A DNA stretch of 40,631 nucleotides from Hyphomicrobiales bacterium (GTDB lineage Bacteria; Pseudomonadota; Alphaproteobacteria; Rhizobiales; Rhizobiaceae), in contig UCOA01000083.1 in NCBI GenBank assembly GCA_900474095.1, positions 1 to 40,631 of the forward strand, read 5' to 3'. A model generated the notes under the pieces. It was given only the letters and a program-made list of their open reading frames with translations. It did not search any database and had not been told where the DNA came from. The stretch's first letter is position 1. Each line of letters opens with the position of its first letter. Both the position numbers and the translations under genes were made by a program. Below are positions 8,517-16,516 of the stretch, piece by piece.

Positions 8517-8857
8517 CTCGCAACCTCCAGCTATTTAAAACACGCACATCAGCCACTGGTTGTCTCGCTGGACGGAAGCTCGGCGGAAATGTGGCAAAAT
8601 CCTGTTTCGTGCACTGATTTGCAGGCCATCGCACCCGGTCAGCGATGAAAGGTCGCCGTCGGGCGTATGGTCGTGTCCGACGACACCAAAAATGTTTCAA
8701 GTTATCGGGCAATCGACAGATGAATTTAAATGCGAGCTAAGATTTGATGCGATAAATGGTTCTGACAAAGATGAAACATAGTGTCCCGGCGGCGGTTGAA
8801 TCTGCAGCCCACGTTCGATATGTTAATAATCGCCTAAGAGGAGAAGGTGTTTTTTCC

Positions 8858-8899
8858 ATGATGCGCGCAAATCAAGACGTAGCCTTGAGGGTGTCCTGA
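8858..8899 (+). CDS. Putative 13-codon leader peptide coupled to exoX
   Basis: ATG at 8858 opens a short frame (MMRANQDVALRVS) ending in TGA at 8897-8899, whose last base is the first base of the exoX ATG (TGATG). It is preceded by a purine-rich AGAGGAGAAGG stretch at 8837-8847, a better ribosome-binding sequence than the one within the leader that serves exoX (GAGG at 8887-8890), though its spacing to 8858 is about 10 bases. The arrangement suggests that translation of the leader could set exoX translation. No conservation data are available here. Confidence 0.35.
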   Translation: MMRANQDVALRVS

Positions 8900-9186
8900 T
8901 GTTTGCACCACGTGTTTTTGCCAGCATGTTGGGTTGTTTGGCCGTTTTTGCCATCGCGACCTACTTTTTGACTGGCTCAGCCTGGACCACCGCTTGGCAG
9001 ACATTGGTCTGCGCCGTTCTGTTGCAGGCCGGATACTTCGTCGCCGTCGTGGCGCTCGTGACAAAAGAAGGCAGGGGTCGCCGGAAAGCGACTCGGGGCC
9101 ATCTGGCGGCTTCCACATCGGCCGGCGACGACAAAGAGCCTAAAACCCTTCGCGTTCCTAACAATCCGCGCCACTTCAACTCCTGA
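8899..9186 (+). CDS. exoX: ExoX, small inner-membrane repressor of exopolysaccharide synthesis
   Basis: A 95-residue protein with two hydrophobic helices (about 6-26 and 32-54) and a basic, hydrophilic C-terminal tail ending in PRHFNS. The N-terminal FAPRVFASMLGCLAVFA block and the HFNS end match S. meliloti ExoX as I recall it. In S. meliloti and R. leguminosarum (ExoX/PsiA type) this protein lowers exopolysaccharide output after transcription, with the ratio of ExoX to ExoY setting the level. The gene diverges from exoY and precedes exoU by 149 bases on the same strand. Its start codon overlaps the stop of a possible leader peptide. Confidence 0.9.
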   Translation: MFAPRVFASMLGCLAVFAIATYFLTGSAWTTAWQTLVCAVLLQAGYFVAVVALVTKEGRGRRKATRGHLAASTSAGDDKEPKTLRVPNNPRHFNS

Positions 9187-9335
9187 ACGAGCCGATAAAC
9201 TGCCCCTGGGGGGCCATTTCCGCTACCCTTTGCAGAGCGCGAAGACGGCAAACTCTTCGCACTTGCAACATCACACCTTGTCGCCTGTTCAAAGCCGGCC
9301 TAGTTTCGGCGTGACAGCGATAAAGGAAGATGATC

Positions 9336-10349
9336 ATGAAACCGAATGCCGATGTCTGCGTCATCATCGCCGCGAAGAATGCGGCCGAGACGATCGGACG
9401 TGCGATCAAGTCAGCGCTGGCGGAACCTGAAACCGCGGAGGTGATCGTCGTTGACGACGGCTCGAGCGACGGCACCGCGGATGTTTCCCGGCAAGTGGAT
9501 GACGGTACCGGCAGGCTGACCGTCGCAAGCTTCGACATCAACAGGGGACCGGCGGCGGCCCGCAATCACGCCATCTCGCTCTCAAAGGCACCGGTGCTTG
9601 CGATCCTCGATGCCGATGATTTTTTCTTTGCGGGCCGGCTGAAAAGCCTGCTGTCCCAGCCGGATTGGGATTTCATCGCTGACAACATAGCCTTTGTCGA
9701 TGAGGAAAAAGCATCGAGCGCGCATCTTGCGCTTCAAACCTTTCCGGCGGCGCCGCGTACTCTTGATCTCGGCGAATTCATCGAGGGCAATATCTCCAAG
9801 CGAGGCGTCCGGCGTGGTGAGATCGGATTTCTTAAACCGCTCATGCAGCGTGATTTTCTGGACGCGCACAAGCTTCGCTATCAGGAAAGCCTGCGGCTGG
9901 GCGAGGACTACGACCTCTACGCCCGTGCGCTTGCGAAGGGCGCGCGCTACAAGATCATTCACAGCTGCGGCTATGGCGCAGTCGTCCGCAGCAACTCGCT
10001 GAGCGGCAGCCACCGCACGATCGATTTGAAGCGGCTCTATGAGGCCGACAGGGCAATCCTGTCGCAGAGCGACCTTTCCGACCGTGCCAGGGCGCTGATC
10101 GGCCGGCACGAGCGGCATATTCGCGGACGATACGAGCTGCGGGAATTCCTCGACATCAAGCGCCAATCCGGCCCGAAGGCCGCCCTGCTCTACGCGCTCG
10201 GCAAGCCATTCGCGATCCCGGCGATCGCCGGTGGAATCCTTGCCGACAAGACCGAGCGTTTTCGCCGGCAGCCCGACACGGCGCCGGTGGCGCTCGGCGG
10301 ATCGGGGGCGCTGCGTTATTTGCTGCAGCCGCCATCAACTGCCGCCTGA
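9336..10349 (+). CDS. exoU: ExoU, glucosyltransferase (GT2)
   Basis: A 337-residue family 2 glycosyltransferase. Its GT-A motifs are VVDDGSSDGT near residue 36, the ARNHAIS segment, the DADD metal-binding motif near 93, and a later GEDYDLYARALAKG block that fits the acceptor-site ED motif. In succinoglycan assembly ExoU adds the sixth sugar, the first beta-1,6-glucose in the side chain after ExoO. ATG 9336 is chosen over the overlapping ATG 9330 because AAGGA is eight bases from it but only two from the other. It follows exoX and converges on exoV, with an imperfect cruciform at the junction. Confidence 0.92.
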   Translation: MKPNADVCVIIAAKNAAETIGRAIKSALAEPETAEVIVVDDGSSDGTADVSRQVDDGTGRLTVASFDINRGPAAARNHAISLSKAPVLAILDADDFFFAGRLKSLLSQPDWDFIADNIAFVDEEKASSAHLALQTFPAAPRTLDLGEFIEGNISKRGVRRGEIGFLKPLMQRDFLDAHKLRYQESLRLGEDYDLYARALAKGARYKIIHSCGYGAVVRSNSLSGSHRTIDLKRLYEADRAILSQSDLSDRARALIGRHERHIRGRYELREFLDIKRQSGPKAALLYALGKPFAIPAIAGGILADKTERFRRQPDTAPVALGGSGALRYLLQPPSTAA

Positions 10350-10370
10350 GGCTGCGGTTGATGGTGCAGC
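10322..10370. terminator. Imperfect two-tier hairpin between convergent exoU and exoV
   Basis: Inner arms starting CCATCAAC (10332) and ending GTTGATGG (10357-10364) pair over 14 bases with one mismatch. Outer arms are GCTGCA (10322-10327) and TGCAGC (10365-10370). The exoU stop codon is in the loop. There is no T tract, so termination on either strand is plausible but not certain. Confidence 0.45.
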
Positions 10371-10386
10371 GTACGCCCGGCGCTAA

Positions 10387-10424
10387 AAGCGCATCGCGAG
10401 AAAACGGATTCATGCGATGCGCTT
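10387..10424. repeat. Palindromic intergenic element (11-bp arms)
   Basis: AAGCGCATCGC (10387-10397) and GCGATGCGCTT (10414-10424) are a perfect inverted repeat with a 16-base spacer, in the convergent exoU/exoV gap. The arms resemble palindromic intergenic repeats that recur in rhizobial genomes. Only one copy is in this window. Confidence 0.5.
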
Positions 10425-10484
10425 GTCTGTGTTCTTATGCCTGTCGTTGCCGCAAAACCGCGGCACCATTTTGGGCGATATGCA

Positions 10485-11435
10485 CTAGAAGTAGGCGCGG
10501 CGTACGCTCTCGACGACGTCCAGAAAACGCTCCTTGCGCTCGGCCAGAACATGATCAGCGCTCAACTGCTGCGTGGCGCGTGCTGCCTGCCACAGCGACA
10601 AGGCCGAAGGCGCGGCGAGCAGCTGCTTTGCGGCAACACGCAGCGAGGTCTGCGTGGGGTCGCGTACTGCAACCATCGCGCTGTCATCGATCTCCCGCTT
10701 GTTGGGGTCCTCCGGAGCCGGCTGCTTCGTGTCGAAGCCAATGCCCCAGAAACGCGCGCCCTTGGCGATCGCTTCGGCCCGGGTTGATACGGGAACATGA
10801 CGCGGACGATACGTAACGCCGACGGTCTGGGCCCAGTCGTTCCATTTGAAGCTGTTGATGCTGTTGGACGTCGTGACCGCGACCCACGGCACGCGGAACG
10901 CATCGGCAAGAATGGCGCCATGCATCGATTCCGCGACGATCAATTCCGACTGGGCAATCTCGCGAATGACCTCCTTGGCGTCACCGCGCGGATCGATATA
11001 ATGCAGGCCGACAGTTCCGCAAATAATGGGCCATATGCCGGCCGCAGCCGATTCCCAATGGGGAACGAAGCTCTTCTTGTGCTTTTTCGGCAGGTTTTTG
11101 AATTCAGGCATTTCGGCGACCATGACGGCCGGGTCAATGATGCCGAGTTTTGGATCAACGCCCACCTTCCGCGCCGTCAGAGGACCGCGCACGCAGCGGA
11201 TGTCCCATTCGCGTTTATCGCTCATGTCCGGCAAGATGCCGTAGCCAAAGCCGCTTCCCAGCACCAGCTTATGCCGGCCCTCCGGTAGAAGCGCACGGTT
11301 GAGGACCGTACCGACACCGACAAGGAGGGTTTCAGTGCGAACATCGCGAAAGCCCGGGATCAGAAAATCCCATAGCCACAGATTAAGGTCGTCGCCGAAG
11401 TTTCCGTGCTGCGATTCCCAGTAATATGGGTCCAT
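10485..11435 (-). CDS. exoV: ExoV, succinoglycan ketal pyruvyltransferase
   Basis: A 316-residue polysaccharide pyruvyl transferase. It carries the N-terminal MDPYYWESQHGNFGDDLNLW block (GNFGDDL is the family hallmark), the CVRGPLTARKVG segment, a VPHWES segment and the SELIVAESMHGAILADAFRVPW block, in which the SMHG motif with its His marks the donor-site loop of the family. It transfers pyruvate from phosphoenolpyruvate to the terminal glucose added by ExoW. The start at 11435 has AGGAG seven bases upstream; the open frame extends 14 codons further without a good site. It lies 105 bases downstream of exoW on the same strand. Confidence 0.94.
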   Translation of the reverse strand: MDPYYWESQHGNFGDDLNLWLWDFLIPGFRDVRTETLLVGVGTVLNRALLPEGRHKLVLGSGFGYGILPDMSDKREWDIRCVRGPLTARKVGVDPKLGIIDPAVMVAEMPEFKNLPKKHKKSFVPHWESAAAGIWPIICGTVGLHYIDPRGDAKEVIREIAQSELIVAESMHGAILADAFRVPWVAVTTSNSINSFKWNDWAQTVGVTYRPRHVPVSTRAEAIAKGARFWGIGFDTKQPAPEDPNKREIDDSAMVAVRDPTQTSLRVAAKQLLAAPSALSLWQAARATQQLSADHVLAERKERFLDVVESVRRAYF

Positions 11436-11540
11436 GACCAACTCCTGTCTGCATTGCCAAGGGACGTGAAATGACACGACATGCCGGTGCAGTCACGGAT
11501 GTCAATGTGCGCAGCAAAAAAAATGCTGCACGTGCGAAGG

Positions 11541-12500
11541 CTATCGTGATAATTTCCCGACGGCAAGCTGAAGCACACTTTGCAGCAGTCTGGGATCGCG
11601 CCAGACCCAGCGTGCGAGGAGATTGAACTGAGGCATCTTCCGCCGCTTGACCAACCGCGCCTGGCTCCAGAGGGCCTGCTTCCTTGCGGTATGCTTGTAG
11701 GTGTGGATGGAAGCGGCTTCCGCTGTTTTGCGTGGAAACCGCCCTTCCAAGGTATCGAGTGCAACCCATGTGTTGAATTGCTGCGTGAGAAACTGCGGAG
11801 AATCGCTATCGATACTGTGGAAGATATTGACGCCTTCTCCCCGGACCGCGCCCGGGTCGTTGCAGAGGACGACCCGCTCGGCTGCAATCGCGCAGTCGCA
11901 AAAGAACAGCACGTCTTCCGCCGCCAGACGAAGCTCCGCTTCGAAGCGGCGAACCTCGAACAGCTTTCGCCCGATCACCATGCAGGACAAGTGCAAGAAG
12001 CTCCAATCCTGGAGCATGACCTTGGGAAATTCGGGAACTTCAAGAACCAGCGGTCTCTCCGAAAGCCGGATTACAGTCTCGGTCTTCTGCAGTTCGGACA
12101 CCTTGAAATGGTAGTAAAAGGCGTCGCCGCCGGTAATCGAAGCCCAGTAGCAATCCGATCCGAAACGGGTCATCGCATCATGGGCGTTCTTGAGATGATC
12201 CTTGGTCCAAAGGTCGTCGGAATCGAGAAAGGCGACAAAATCCGTTTGCGCCGTAACGTTGTTAAGGCCCGTGTTGCGCGCTCCGCCAGGTCCGGCGTTC
12301 GGCTGTTTGATCACCTTGATGCGCGCATGCTGTTCCTGCAGCAGGCCGTCGAGGTCGACTTCCACCGGGAAGGGAGACTCATCATCGACGATGAGGATAT
12401 CGAAATTCTGGTAACTCTGCGCGAAAACGGACTCCAGCGCCCGTCGCAGAATTCCAGCCTGTTTCTGGTAGTAAGGAATGATAACCGTAAATTTCGCCAT
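11541..12500 (-). CDS. exoW: ExoW, glucosyltransferase (GT2)
   Basis: A 319-residue family 2 glycosyltransferase, the same length as S. meliloti ExoW as I recall it. Visible motifs are TVIIPYYQKQ at the N terminus, DILIVDDESPFP with the nucleotide-binding Asp pair near residues 37-38, GGARNTG, and the DSDD metal-binding motif near 94. It adds the terminal beta-1,3-linked glucose of the succinoglycan octasaccharide unit, which ExoV then pyruvylates. AAGGA lies seven bases before the ATG. It diverges from exoT across a 113-base spacer and is followed by exoV. Confidence 0.94.
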   Translation of the reverse strand: MAKFTVIIPYYQKQAGILRRALESVFAQSYQNFDILIVDDESPFPVEVDLDGLLQEQHARIKVIKQPNAGPGGARNTGLNNVTAQTDFVAFLDSDDLWTKDHLKNAHDAMTRFGSDCYWASITGGDAFYYHFKVSELQKTETVIRLSERPLVLEVPEFPKVMLQDWSFLHLSCMVIGRKLFEVRRFEAELRLAAEDVLFFCDCAIAAERVVLCNDPGAVRGEGVNIFHSIDSDSPQFLTQQFNTWVALDTLEGRFPRKTAEAASIHTYKHTARKQALWSQARLVKRRKMPQFNLLARWVWRDPRLLQSVLQLAVGKLSR

Positions 12501-12613
12501 CTTTTCGTCCTTGCGGTTTGTCTAGAAGATGTTGCTGGTTTCCTCCCTCAGCCTGCGCCAGCTCGGCGCTTCTCCTCTGCCTTGATCCTCCCAATCGACA
12601 CACAGGACTTAAC

Positions 12614-14098
12614 ATGCCCCCTACAGTTAACGTCAAATCCGTCACGAGCAATGTCGGTTGGAGCATTTTATCCAAGACAAGTACATTCGGGCTTAAGTTT
12701 GTCACCGTGCCGATTCTTGCCCGTATCCTCACGCCGCAGGAGTTCGGTGCGGTCGCCGTTGCACTGACCGTTGTTCAGTTTCTGGCCATGATCGGTGGCG
12801 CGGGCCTGACCTCGGCGCTGGTCATTCAGCGCGAAGAGGAGATGGAAACGGTCCATTCGGTCTTCTGGGCAAACCTGGGAATTTCCTGCCTCATGGCCCT
12901 TGGGCTCTATCTCTATGCGGATTTCTTTGCTGCGCTGCTTGGCGCTCCAGAAGCCGCTTATCTCTTGAGAATCATGAGTTTTCTCATCCCTCTTCAACTC
13001 GGTGGCGATGTTGCCTACTCGCTACTTGCCCGGCGGATGAACTTCAGCAAGGACGCCGTCTGGAGCATGATCTCCGAATCGCTTGGCGCCGTCGTTGCCG
13101 TTGCGCTGGCGCTTCTCGGCTGGGGCGTCTGGGCGTTGATCGCGCAGCTTTTCGTCTCCGCGCTCGTGCGCCTTTGCGGCCTGTATGCCGTCTCGCACTA
13201 TATGCCGCGCTTCGTTTTCCACCCCGGCCGGGTCGTCGGATTGAGCCGCTTCAGCCTTGGCATGATGGGCTCTGAAATCGCCAATTTCATCACCTTCCAG
13301 TCGCCGATGGTGATCATTTCGCGCTATCTGGGCCTTGCCGATGCGGGCGCCTACTCGGCCGCCAACCGCTTTGCCAGCATTCCGAACCAGGTTGTGCTTT
13401 CCGCCGTCATGGGCGTTCTTTTCCCGGCTTTCAGCGGCATGATGGATGACAAGCAGCGCCGGTCGCAGGCGCTGATGTTCAGCACACAGGTGACGACGGT
13501 CTTGCTCGCTCCGATGATGTTCGGTCTTTGGGCGCTCGCGGAACCGTCCATGCGCGTTCTCTTCGGCCAGCAGTGGGCTTATGCCTGGCCAGTACTGGGG
13601 CTGCTTGCGCTTTCCAAAGGCATTCTGACGCCGTGCAGCACCTTCATTCCCTACCTGAAAGGCGTCGGGCACGGCCGCGCGCTGTTCTGGTCTGCCGTCA
13701 TTCGCGCGATCGTTACCTGCGCCGCGGTCGCCTATGGCGCGAGCACCGGCACACTGATACACGCGATGATCTGGCTTTGCATCGTCAATGCCGCAACGCT
13801 GGTGGCCTATTCCTGGGCAGTCTTTCGCGCGGACGGGACACCATTCGTCAAGGGGCTCTATGTCAGCAGCCGCCCCATGCTGATGGCGTTGGTGATGGCA
13901 CTCCTCATTCGCTACCTCCTCGATACGTTCGGCTCTCTCTTGCCCAATCCGGTGCTGCAGATTGTCGTCGGCGCCCTGCTTGGGGGGCTTGTCTACATGG
14001 TATTCGTGGTTCTTTCGGAGCGTCCGCTGCTCACAAAAATTTACGAGCTCGCCAACAACAGGCGTCGCAGGACAAAAGCGGAAAATACCGGCGCGTGA
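12614..14098 (+). CDS. exoT: ExoT, Wzx-type polysaccharide flippase
   Basis: A 494-residue polytopic inner-membrane protein of the MOP/PST superfamily. Repeated hydrophobic helices run from about residue 15 to 475. The N terminus (VKSVTSNVGWSILSKTSTFGLKFVTVPILARILTPQEFG) is the standard start of PST flippases, with its LTPQEFG turn. ExoT moves the lipid-linked octasaccharide across the inner membrane for ExoP/ExoQ polymerisation. ATG 12614 has AGGA seven bases upstream and gives the S. meliloti length; the frame upstream lacks coding character. It is transcribed divergently from exoW, and no exoI gene follows it here. Confidence 0.94.
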   Translation: MPPTVNVKSVTSNVGWSILSKTSTFGLKFVTVPILARILTPQEFGAVAVALTVVQFLAMIGGAGLTSALVIQREEEMETVHSVFWANLGISCLMALGLYLYADFFAALLGAPEAAYLLRIMSFLIPLQLGGDVAYSLLARRMNFSKDAVWSMISESLGAVVAVALALLGWGVWALIAQLFVSALVRLCGLYAVSHYMPRFVFHPGRVVGLSRFSLGMMGSEIANFITFQSPMVIISRYLGLADAGAYSAANRFASIPNQVVLSAVMGVLFPAFSGMMDDKQRRSQALMFSTQVTTVLLAPMMFGLWALAEPSMRVLFGQQWAYAWPVLGLLALSKGILTPCSTFIPYLKGVGHGRALFWSAVIRAIVTCAAVAYGASTGTLIHAMIWLCIVNAATLVAYSWAVFRADGTPFVKGLYVSSRPMLMALVMALLIRYLLDTFGSLLPNPVLQIVVGALLGGLVYMVFVVLSERPLLTKIYELANNRRRRTKAENTGA

Positions 14099-14500
14099 AC
14101 TTTGCTAACATGCCGCCGTATGGTTGTGAGAACGCCTTATTTCGGGACATAATCCGGACCGAGCAGGGGGGACTCATAAACCCTGACGTGCAAAATCGTC
14201 TATTTTTGAATAAACTTCTTCCGACAAAAATACCCCCTGAGGGATTTTTATCGGAATATTCGAACATTCTTCAAAACGCTGTGCCTAGTCAGTTTTTCAG
14301 AACGCCGATGCCAAGATCGTGCACCAGGCAGATATCTTTTCCTGCTCCCAGCCGCGTGCAATGCAGCATGAAAGGCAAATTTCTTGCTGCGGCGCCATAT
14401 TATTTGCCGCGCACTGTCCTATCTTCCGCGACGCAGGTTCAAGCCTGCTCTGGTTGAAACGGCCGCTTTGGGGGGAGTGGCCCAAACAGGGGATGTCGTC
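14099..14500 (+). promoter_or_regulatory. exoT-exoH spacer, no gene seen
   Basis: This 400-base stretch holds no credible coding frame on either strand; the frames present are short or are tails of frames shadowing exoT. In S. meliloti exoI lies between exoT and exoH as I recall, so this is where exoI would be expected. The spacer contains a long imperfect hairpin and presumably the promoter for the exoH-P operon. Confidence 0.6.
14219..14256 (+). terminator. Long imperfect hairpin downstream of exoT
   Basis: Arms pair as TTCCGA, AAAAAT and CCC against GGG, ATTTTT and TCGGAA with single-base mismatches between the blocks and a CCTGA loop (14219-14256). There is no T run after it. It is either the exoT terminator or a structured leader element for exoH. 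Confidence 0.45.
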
Positions 14501-15646
14501 TTGGTTATCGACGCGAACATATCATCGCGGATCAATCTGATGCGCATCTTGCTCATCTCGGGGATCGTCTTTGTACACGTTCCGTATGATCCGCAGACCA
14601 GCCCATTTCTCGGCGCCAACGGCTTCATCGATTGGGTCCGCGTTTTTCTCGGGGATAGTCTTTTCCGCGTCGGCGTACCGTGCCTGAGCGCGATTTCCGG
14701 ATATCTCCTTTTCCGCCGCGGGCTTGATGCTTTCGACTACGGCAAGACGATCCGTTCCAAGGCGCGAACGGTTCTCCTGCCGTTCCTGATCTGGAATCTC
14801 GCCTTCCTGGTGTTCGTCTGTGTCTCACAGAAACAGGACGTCGGCTTCGGCTATCTTCCGGACGCGATCAATGCGACGCCGCGCGACGTGGCGACCCTTG
14901 CCCTTGCGATCGAGGCACCGCCCATCAACATTCCCTTATATTTCCTGCGCGACCTGCTTCTCTGCATCCTGCTTGCCCCGCTTCTCGGATTGCTGATCAA
15001 GCGGTACCCGCTTGCGACTCTGACGGTTTTCTTGATCTACGCCGTTTTCCCGATCCCAAATGGCATTTTTCTGAAGAAATCGATCCTGTTCGGTTTCAGC
15101 TGCGGTATTGCTGCGAGCCTCCACAAGGCCGATATCCGGATACTCGACCCGCACGCGGAGAAAATCGCTACCCTGTTTCTGGCCGCCGCCGTCCTGCTGG
15201 CGACCGCACTCTATTGGACCGGGCCTGATTTCCCGATGGGGGTCGACATCCTGCTTAACCTGACGGCGATCGGCGGCATTGTCGGTTCCTGGGCAATTTC
15301 GGCGATTTTGGTGCGTTCACGCCTTGGAAGGCGGCTTTCGCAAACAGAAGGCCTCAGTTTCTGGATCTTCTGCGCCCACTATCCGCTGCTGGTCGCGTTC
15401 TGGATGCTGTGGAATAAGGCGGCCCAGCCGGAGTTCTATCCGCTGTTCTACTTCGCAGCGCCGCTTCTTGCCCTTCTCATTCTCGTCGCCTCGCACAAGG
15501 CGGCCAAGCGCCTGACGCCAGGGCTGCATGCTGTGCTGACCGGCAGCCGTACGGGCCAGCCAGCGCTGAAACACGCAACACAAAGCGGAGCGAACCAGAA
15601 GGGTCGTCCCGAAATCTATTCCGCAGAGGAAAAGGCGACACGATGA
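14501..15646 (+). CDS. exoH: ExoH, succinoglycan O-succinyltransferase
   Basis: A 381-residue acyltransferase-3 family membrane protein with about ten hydrophobic segments. The diagnostic region ISSRINLMRILLISGIVFVH, with its Arg and the catalytic His of the family, is at the N terminus, followed by RVGVPCLSAISGYLLF. ExoH adds succinate to the exopolysaccharide from succinyl-CoA. No in-frame ATG gives a convincing N terminus. TTG 14501 has AGGGGA seven bases upstream and yields a start close to the S. meliloti N terminus; GTG 14477 is the alternative. The stop overlaps the exoK start (ATGA). Confidence 0.9.
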   Translation: MVIDANISSRINLMRILLISGIVFVHVPYDPQTSPFLGANGFIDWVRVFLGDSLFRVGVPCLSAISGYLLFRRGLDAFDYGKTIRSKARTVLLPFLIWNLAFLVFVCVSQKQDVGFGYLPDAINATPRDVATLALAIEAPPINIPLYFLRDLLLCILLAPLLGLLIKRYPLATLTVFLIYAVFPIPNGIFLKKSILFGFSCGIAASLHKADIRILDPHAEKIATLFLAAAVLLATALYWTGPDFPMGVDILLNLTAIGGIVGSWAISAILVRSRLGRRLSQTEGLSFWIFCAHYPLLVAFWMLWNKAAQPEFYPLFYFAAPLLALLILVASHKAAKRLTPGLHAVLTGSRTGQPALKHATQSGANQKGRPEIYSAEEKATR

Positions 15647-16425
15647 CACAAACGATCTCGAAAACACTGACCCTTCTTGCCGTCCTTTCTGCGAGCTTTC
15701 CGGTGGCCGCCCTTGCGCAAGGGACGAACGCAGGAACATCCTTCGTCGAGAATTTCGACAAGATCGATCGAAAGATCTGGTACGTTTCGGACGGCTGGGA
15801 CAATGGTGCCCACCAGAACTGCACTTGGTCGAAGAAACAGGTCACGGTTCAAAATGGCGTGCTCGAATTGACCTTCGAACAGCGCAAGGCCGGCAAGCGA
15901 GACTATGTCTGCGGCGAGATTCAGACCCGCAAGCGCTTCCGCTACGGCACCTATGAGGCGCGCATCAGGACCGCTGAAGGCTCTGGTCTGAACTCCGCGT
16001 TCTTCACCTATATCGGGCCGACCGACAAGAAGCCGCATGACGAAATCGACTTCGAGGTCCTCGGCAAGGATTCCGGCAAGGTTCAGGTCAACCAATATAT
16101 TTCGGCCAAGGGCGGCAACGAGAAACTGGTCGATGTCGAGGGCGGCGCGAATGCGGCGTTCAATGATTACGCCTTTGTCTGGGAAAAGGACCGCCTGCGG
16201 TATTACGTCAACGGAACCCTGGTGCAGGATGTTACCGACCCGGCGAAAATCCCCGTCAACGACCAGAAAATCTTCTTCAGTCTCTGGGGTACCGACACCT
16301 TGAGCGACTGGATGGGCAAGTTCGACTACCGGGGACCGGCAAAGATGCAGATCGACCGCGTCGCCTTCACCGCACCTGGTGACAAGTGCCAGTTTCCGCA
16401 ATCCATTAGCTGCAAGCTTAATTAA
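15643..16425 (+). CDS. exoK: ExoK, secreted GH16 endo-beta-1,3-1,4-glycanase
   Basis: A 260-residue glycoside hydrolase family 16 enzyme that cleaves nascent succinoglycan. A signal peptide spans about residues 1-26 (ending AALAQ). The catalytic strand reads EIDFE, with nucleophile E134, helper D136 and acid/base E138, the bulge-free form typical of lichenase-type GH16 enzymes. The surrounding PHDEIDFEVLG sequence and the early GWDNG and CTWS motifs also match this subgroup. Its ATG overlaps the exoH stop, so the two are coupled. It is followed by a 91-base gap with a hairpin before exoL. Confidence 0.95.
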   Translation: MTQTISKTLTLLAVLSASFPVAALAQGTNAGTSFVENFDKIDRKIWYVSDGWDNGAHQNCTWSKKQVTVQNGVLELTFEQRKAGKRDYVCGEIQTRKRFRYGTYEARIRTAEGSGLNSAFFTYIGPTDKKPHDEIDFEVLGKDSGKVQVNQYISAKGGNEKLVDVEGGANAAFNDYAFVWEKDRLRYYVNGTLVQDVTDPAKIPVNDQKIFFSLWGTDTLSDWMGKFDYRGPAKMQIDRVAFTAPGDKCQFPQSISCKLN

Positions 16426-16441
16426 GATCTCTGTTAGCACG

Positions 16442-16459
16442 CGCAACATCAATGTTGCG
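16442..16459 (+). repeat. Hairpin between exoK and exoL
   Basis: CGCAACAT (16442-16449) and ATGTTGCG (16452-16459) form a perfect 8-bp stem with a two-base spacer, in the only long gap of the operon before exoN/exoP. It could be an mRNA processing or attenuation site, or a palindromic protein site; nothing decides between these. Confidence 0.4.
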
Positions 16460-16516
16460 GCGCACAAAAAACTGAATTAGGCTCGGCGGAAGCTGAGCGG
16501 AAAACAGGAAGTTTTC

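Larger units (their letters stand above)
8068..8857. promoter_or_regulatory. AT-rich divergent regulatory region between exoY and exoX
   Basis: No credible gene lies in this 790-base spacer. Direct counting gives 72 G or C in 240 bases over 8221-8460 (30%), far below the flanking coding DNA. It must hold the promoters for exoY-exoF (leftward) and exoX-exoU (rightward). It contains three structured elements listed separately. AT-rich spacers of this kind are classical targets of MucR/Ros-type repressors in rhizobia, but no site is assigned to a named regulator here. Confidence 0.75.

Noticed and set aside
11580..12767. 395-codon open frame on the plus strand
   Set aside because: Antisense shadow of exoW; composition lacks domain motifs and exoW has full GT2 motifs.
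13022..13762. 246-codon minus-strand frame inside exoT
   Set aside because: Shadow frame; highly charged, repetitive composition, while exoT on the other strand is a clear flippase.
14099..14500. Possible exoI remnant between exoT and exoH
   Set aside because: No frame or motif resembling a thermonuclease-like protein was seen, so no pseudogene is called.
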